The position numbers and the translations under genes are program-made. Shown here piece after piece: positions 59,407-64,000 of a stretch of 64,000 nt of DNA (position 1 is its first letter; each line of letters starts with the position of its first letter). The notes under the pieces are model-generated. The model had not been told where the DNA came from and ran no database searches. It saw only the letters and a list, made by a program, of their open reading frames with translations. The DNA is from Gloeopeniophorella convolvens (lineage: Eukaryota; Basidiomycota; Agaricomycetes; Russulales), in assembly GCA_022496205.1 (NCBI GenBank), contig WTXD01000003.1:124001-188000 (forward strand), read 5' to 3'.

Positions 59407-62400
59407 CTAAGTGCTTGATTCTGTGCCTCCGTTGGGCAGTGCTACGCAAGTCGTGCCCGGAGAAACGCTTGAGAGCAATTCAACAATGGCGGCCCTGCGC
59501 TCCCACCCTCTCATTGTGCCCATCATGACATAGCTGGCTTGGGCCGCTTCCAGAGCCGTTCCGTACCCCTGGCTCCTGATACTCGTGTCTGCGCCATACG
59601 CGAGGAGAAGTCGTACAATGTCTAGGTTTCCTTCGTGCGATGCTCCTATCAGCGCTGTACAGAATTTGCCACCTTGAGTGTTGACGTCGAAGCCGCGGTC
59701 AAGGAAGAACCGCACAATGTCGGCCTCTCCTCTCCAGTTGCATGCTGCCGCTTGTAGCATATTCCCATATAATCCACCGCGGACATTGATGTCGGCACCA
59801 TGGTCGAGCAGTAACTGGACCATATCGAGGTTGCCGGTCGACGCTGCCCCCTGGAGCGCACTCCCGTAATGACTGCCCGGGGTATTGACATCAGCACCGC
59901 GGTCGAGCAGCATCCGGACAATATCGAAATTGCCATTCAACATTGCCTCCTGGAGCGCCGTCCCGTAGTAAAGGTCACCCGAGGCGTCGACGTTAGCACC
60001 GCGGTCGAGCAGTAGCTGAACAATATCTAGCTTGCCGTACGATGCTGCCTCCTGGAGCGCACTGCCGCATTGGCCACCTGGGGTGTTGACGTCGGCGCCG
60101 TGGTCAAGAAGCAGCTGGACGACTTCGAGATTGCCTTTCGACACTGCCCCATGGAGCGCAGTGCCCTCATACTTGCCACCCGGGGTATTGACATCGGCGC
60201 CGCGGTCGAGCAGTAGTTGGACGATATCGAGCTTGCTGTATGAGACTGCCCCCTGGAGCGCACTCCCATAATGACCGCCCAGAATGTCGGCGCCGTGGTC
60301 GAGCAGCAGCTCGATAATATCGTGCTTGCCGGTCGACACTGCCCCCTGGAGTGCACTCCCATGATAGCCGCCCGGGGAATTGACGTCGGCACCGCGGTCG
60401 AGGAGCAGTCGGACGATATCGAGCTTGCCGGTCAACACTGCCCCCTGGAGTGCACTCCCGTAATAGCCACCCATGGCGTCGACGTCGGCACCGTGGTCGA
60501 GCAGTAACTGAACGATATCGAGCTTGCCGGTCGACACTGCGCCCTGGAGCGCACTTCCGTAATAGCCGCCCGGGGTGTTGACATCAGCACCGCGGTCGAG
60601 GAGTAATCTGATAATGGCGAGGGACTGCATATGCAATGCTGCGAAGAACGCAGTGTCATGAGACCCTCCCCATGCGTTGATATCGTGGGAACCGGATGCA
60701 AGAATATGTTCCACAATGAGGGGTAGATCGCATAGTGCGGCAAAATACAAAGGAGTTCCTGGCTGACCCTCGGTGGATTCGCGACGATGAGCCCAAGCCG
60801 CAAAGTAAGGCTTAGTTGGGTCAAAGAGAAGCTTCATGGCCTTCGATAGCGACGTAGACACGTCTTCAAATCGCGCGTGCGTGTCCCATAAGTGCGTAGC
60901 GTAGGTTTCTAGGTGGCGTTGGATTGAGGTGCTCGCTCCAGCGTTAGGTCGGAGGAGGATGCCAAGGCATGCCTTCGCGAGAACAGCATGGGACGACTCT
61001 GGAGGTACATGGAAGCGAGAAACTTCCGGCTTCGAGTTGACGAGCTGATCGGAGGTCAAGAATTCCTTGACCGAGAAGTGAGTGAATTGCACGATCCGCT
61101 GCGGAGGCCGCCCATAGAATCCGTCCTCGCTAATGACCTGTATGAAGCTTCCAGGACAAGTCGATAGAACCACACTCTCCGCATCATTCGACCACCAATC
61201 GTTGTGGTATGTGGGGATGTCCTCATCGAAGTTAATCGCAAGAACTTCTGCAAGCTGCTCCACAGAAAGCGGGCGCGTCGAGAACGACAAGCATTGAAAT
61301 AGCCGATGGGCATCCTCCCGCTTCTCCTTGCTGATCCGTTCCAGCGTAGATTCGTACGTCGTGTACAGGGTGCTAGGGAGTGATACCAGAGTGGATCGGA
61401 TCTTCGACATAGGAACTTCACAGAGGGCGTCGAGTTGGCAGGAAACGTATCGGAACCTACATGAAGCATGAGCCAACCCTTCGTACATCGATATAACGGT
61501 ATATATGACTGACATGCCGTCTGCCTTCTCTGACAAGGCTTCGATGACCTCTTCCCTGATTGTCTCCCCCCACCCCTGCATCTTCCGGTTCGTCTCGACA
61601 ATGGAGCGGATTAAGCGCGCGATATCTTTACGGTGTTCTCGTTCCTCGTCAAGGACCACCTGATGAGACGCCAGTCATTTCAAGACTTGTCTGATATCGT
61701 CTTCGGGGCGGCTGGTGACGCAGAGCCGCAAGCCCGAAAGCCGCAGGCCGATAAGCCAGCCCATCAGCTCCAGGGTCTTCCCACGGTCCGACGATGCGCC
61801 ATAGCTTGGCATTTCGTCCAGAGCATCGACGACGATGTACTTCGTGCCATCCGACCGGACAAGCATCTCCTCCAGGCACCGCATGAGGTCTCTAATGTCG
61901 AGATCCGGGTCGCCGTCTTTATGACCCGAGAAGAGATTGCGAAGTAGTTTATGCGACTCGTCCGACCGAGTGGAAATGCCCATCAGCAATGAGCCGAGAA
62001 GGCTACGGTATGATTGCTTTGCCGTGTCCCTGAAATCGCAGTAGAAGTACGCGAGGGTAGCTGATGATCCGCTGGAACGCAGGGAGTCTTGTAAGTTCTT
62101 GATGACTGTGAGCTAAAAAGACCCAGAAAGTGAACAAGTTAGATAGGTGGCTGGTCGTCGTAGCGCGCCCAGTGAGCTGCGTACCAGATGACGGTTTTTC
62201 CCGCTCCAGCTACAAAGAAAGGTCAACTCTGGTCCATAGGATGAAATTGAACGATATACGTTTACCAGTAATCCACAGTAGCGTGCCGCTGGACTTCCAA
62301 GCCTCGTAAACCTTGCCACGAACGAGCCACATTGAGGTATCTTCGTGGCGTGCGTCGGATGCGTCGCTTGGTTCGTTGACGAGTTTGGCGAAGATAGCCA

Positions 62401-63358
62401 TTTTCGGTACTGGCTTCCTGCTGAATACCTGCGACGATTGCTCAGACGCCTCAACTGAACGCATGGGGACCATGAGACGTACGTTCTTGCCTCCGCTGCT
62501 CCCGCTCGACGATTGCGGTGCCGCGCTGTATCTGCGCTGTAGCCATATAGTGCTCCGCTTTGGTGAGCTTATCCAGTTGTTTGAGCATGCCCTCAATCTC
62601 CTTGTCTCCCGACACTGTAGCGAAGACTTTCCTGAGACGACGCTTTGCCTTAGCTGCGCTTGCCTTGAGCTGCGTCATGTGCTTCAACAGCGCGAGAAAC
62701 TCACGAATCAAGGCGTCACTGACACTTGTCCTTTGAGTGAGGAGCGCGAATATACGAATCAATTCGACCAGGATATCCATGTGATCTTCGTCATCGCTTG
62801 GTCAAATGGGACATCGGGAACAATCAAAATCCTGAGACGCCCTAGGAAGTCCGCCATTTGTCCGAGCAGTTGTATCAATGCTTCGTGGTTCTTCATATAA
62901 TTGTCAGGGATCTGGGACCTATTCAGCAAGCGGGACGCGAAGAGAGGGATGCTGATTGAGATACACACGGTGAGGAGTATTCCGATGGCACCGAAGATCG
63001 CTTCTCCAGGTTTGAACGCCTGACTTTGAAACTTCAGCGTGTTTATAGACCGTAGGGATATAGAACGCACGGGACCTGTGGCCTTTCCAGCCGTATCGCA
63101 GAGTGGACGGATGACCCCGATAATCGGCGCAATCTTCTCGATCATACGAGTCCTCCAGCGACTCCTATGGGTCGCATCCAACTGCTCTGCTTTCTCCTGA
63201 AGCAAAGTGGCAACCTCTTCCGGGGATGCACATCTGATAAGCTGGGTGACGAGCGCATGGGCGGTGGGATCCCGTCCCGTCTTTTTCTTGTAATCTTCCA
63301 ACGCTCCATTGAAAAGCGAATGGTAGGACGCTGCGGCCGGAGTCTCGGTCGCAGACAT
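59407..63358 (-). pseudogene. NLR copy 5: several one-base deletions and a nonsense codon
   Basis: Start ATG, Goodbye domain (EDYKKKTGRDPTAHAL), P-loop GAGKT, Walker B and a long ankyrin domain are all recognisable. Exon 3 (62483-62911) is 429 nt where 430 or 433 is expected, with a missing base near 62,780. Exon 4 lacks bases near 62,361 and 62,411 relative to copy 2. The first base group of exon 6 lacks one base near 62,110. TCA to TGA at 61675-61677 stops NACHT. From 61659 the frame is open to the TGA at 59407, and the exon 6/7 intron (61457-61513, 57 bp) is itself open in frame. About twelve ankyrin repeats are present. Confidence 0.85.
59790..60610 (-). repeat. High-identity ankyrin repeat array in NLR copy 5
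   Basis: Eight 99-bp units with core YYGSALQGAVSTGKLDIVQL. One unit lacks three residues (HGADILGGH) and two carry an extra residue (KYEGTALHG, LYYGTALQE). Confidence 0.8.
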
Positions 63359-64000
63359 GGGGATGATGGGTCTTCCAGTTGTTTTGTAGAGGGGCAGATG
63401 GAATGGGTCCTTGTGGGCAGAGAGGTGCGTGAGGGACAAGTGCCGAAGGCTATGAGTGCTGTTTCAGCGCTCAGATTGAGAAGAAACTGCCTGTGCTCCC
63501 AAGTAGGCCGTACTGTCACGGACAGCCGCCTGCGAAACCTCCAGGTGACGTCTCTTTGTCCTTAAAGAGAAACCTGTACAGGATATGAATGGACGAAATC
63601 ACCAGCACAGCCGCACAACTCCCGCCAGGTTCACGAAGGTCGTCCGACTCGCTGCTCGTTGCCATAGAGCAGTGAGCAATGACATTAACCATCGAACATC
63701 GATATCGGGCTAGGTCGGAGTAAGCTTGGCTGCGGCAGGCTGACACGTGCCGTGGTTGTAGTTGTTGCCAAATGGCCAATGGCTTCCTCCTCGCGCCTCG
63801 TTCTCTGCCGTACACCTTGCGCCTAAACTTACGAAGGTGATAAGAACGCGCTGTGGCGAGTGCTTGGCGATTAAGTATGACCGTAGAAGAAAAGCCGGTT
63901 GACCCGATTAGATAATTGAACCGGAGGCAGCGGTGGATATCACGCGCGTGTGTGCCGCCCGCTGTCGAAACAACCGACTCGGCCCATATATCTTGCCCGC
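63359..64000. promoter_or_regulatory. Shared region upstream of NLR copy 5, continues past the window
   Basis: GATTAGATAATT at 63906-63917 is followed by GAACCGGAGGCAGCGG. The last 60 bases match the sequence just before the acyltransferase-like fragment at 57.7 kb, so a further fragment probably lies to the right. Confidence 0.5.

Overview
This is eukaryotic nuclear DNA from a filamentous fungus, most likely an Agaricomycete (Basidiomycota). The evidence is high GC, many genes split by 48-80 bp introns with GTRNGY donors and CAG/TAG acceptors, Goodbye-domain NACHT/ankyrin STAND proteins, and a Plavaka-type transposon protein. Assignment below class level is not possible from the sequence alone. 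REGION 1 (1-19.4 kb) is a compact housekeeping block: the 5' part of an MFS transporter, ribosomal protein eS4, a TFIP11/Ntr1-like G-patch splicing factor, an intron-containing tRNA-Pro(AGG), the 26S proteasome ATPase Rpt4, a Sec1/Munc18 protein with an apparent one-base frameshift, a secreted chitin deacetylase with a 4-nt microexon, and a Rom2-like RhoGEF (DEP-DH-PH-CNH). Most models were spliced by hand and close in frame. Sec1, the deacetylase and the RhoGEF all act in polarised secretion and cell-wall building. REGION 2 (20.4-27.8 kb) is one 7,425-bp DNA transposon with terminal inverted repeats and a perfect 8-bp target-site duplication. It carries a Ulp1/C48 protease gene, a zinc-finger DDE-type transposase and a third gene of unknown function. 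Empty copies of the insertion site occur at 36.69 and 49.02 kb. REGION 3 (27.8-64 kb) is a decaying array of five paralogous NLR-type genes, all on the minus strand: Goodbye domain, NACHT with its P-loop on a 25-nt exon, then ankyrin repeats. Only the first (28.3-31.7 kb) is intact, at 1,014 codons. The others carry a lost start plus Walker-A Lys to Glu, a nonsense codon, a nonsense codon inside the P-loop plus a frameshift, and at least four one-base deletions plus a nonsense codon. Between them lie repeated spacers made of a shared upstream region with a GATTAGATAATT motif, truncated carnitine acyltransferase-like fragments on the plus strand, degraded Plavaka-like fragments, and two internally deleted minus-strand copies of the RhoGEF gene whose intact parent is in Region 1. 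One spacer holds a 2.8-kb Mutator-like element (9-bp TSD) with a 479-bp CACTA-type MITE nested inside it. HOW THE PARTS RELATE: the right half looks like serial duplication of a block (NLR, acyltransferase fragment, TE fragment, RhoGEF fragment) followed by decay and transposon invasion. Near-identical ankyrin units and birth-and-death turnover are typical of fungal NLR immune or allorecognition receptors. That role is inferred here, not shown.
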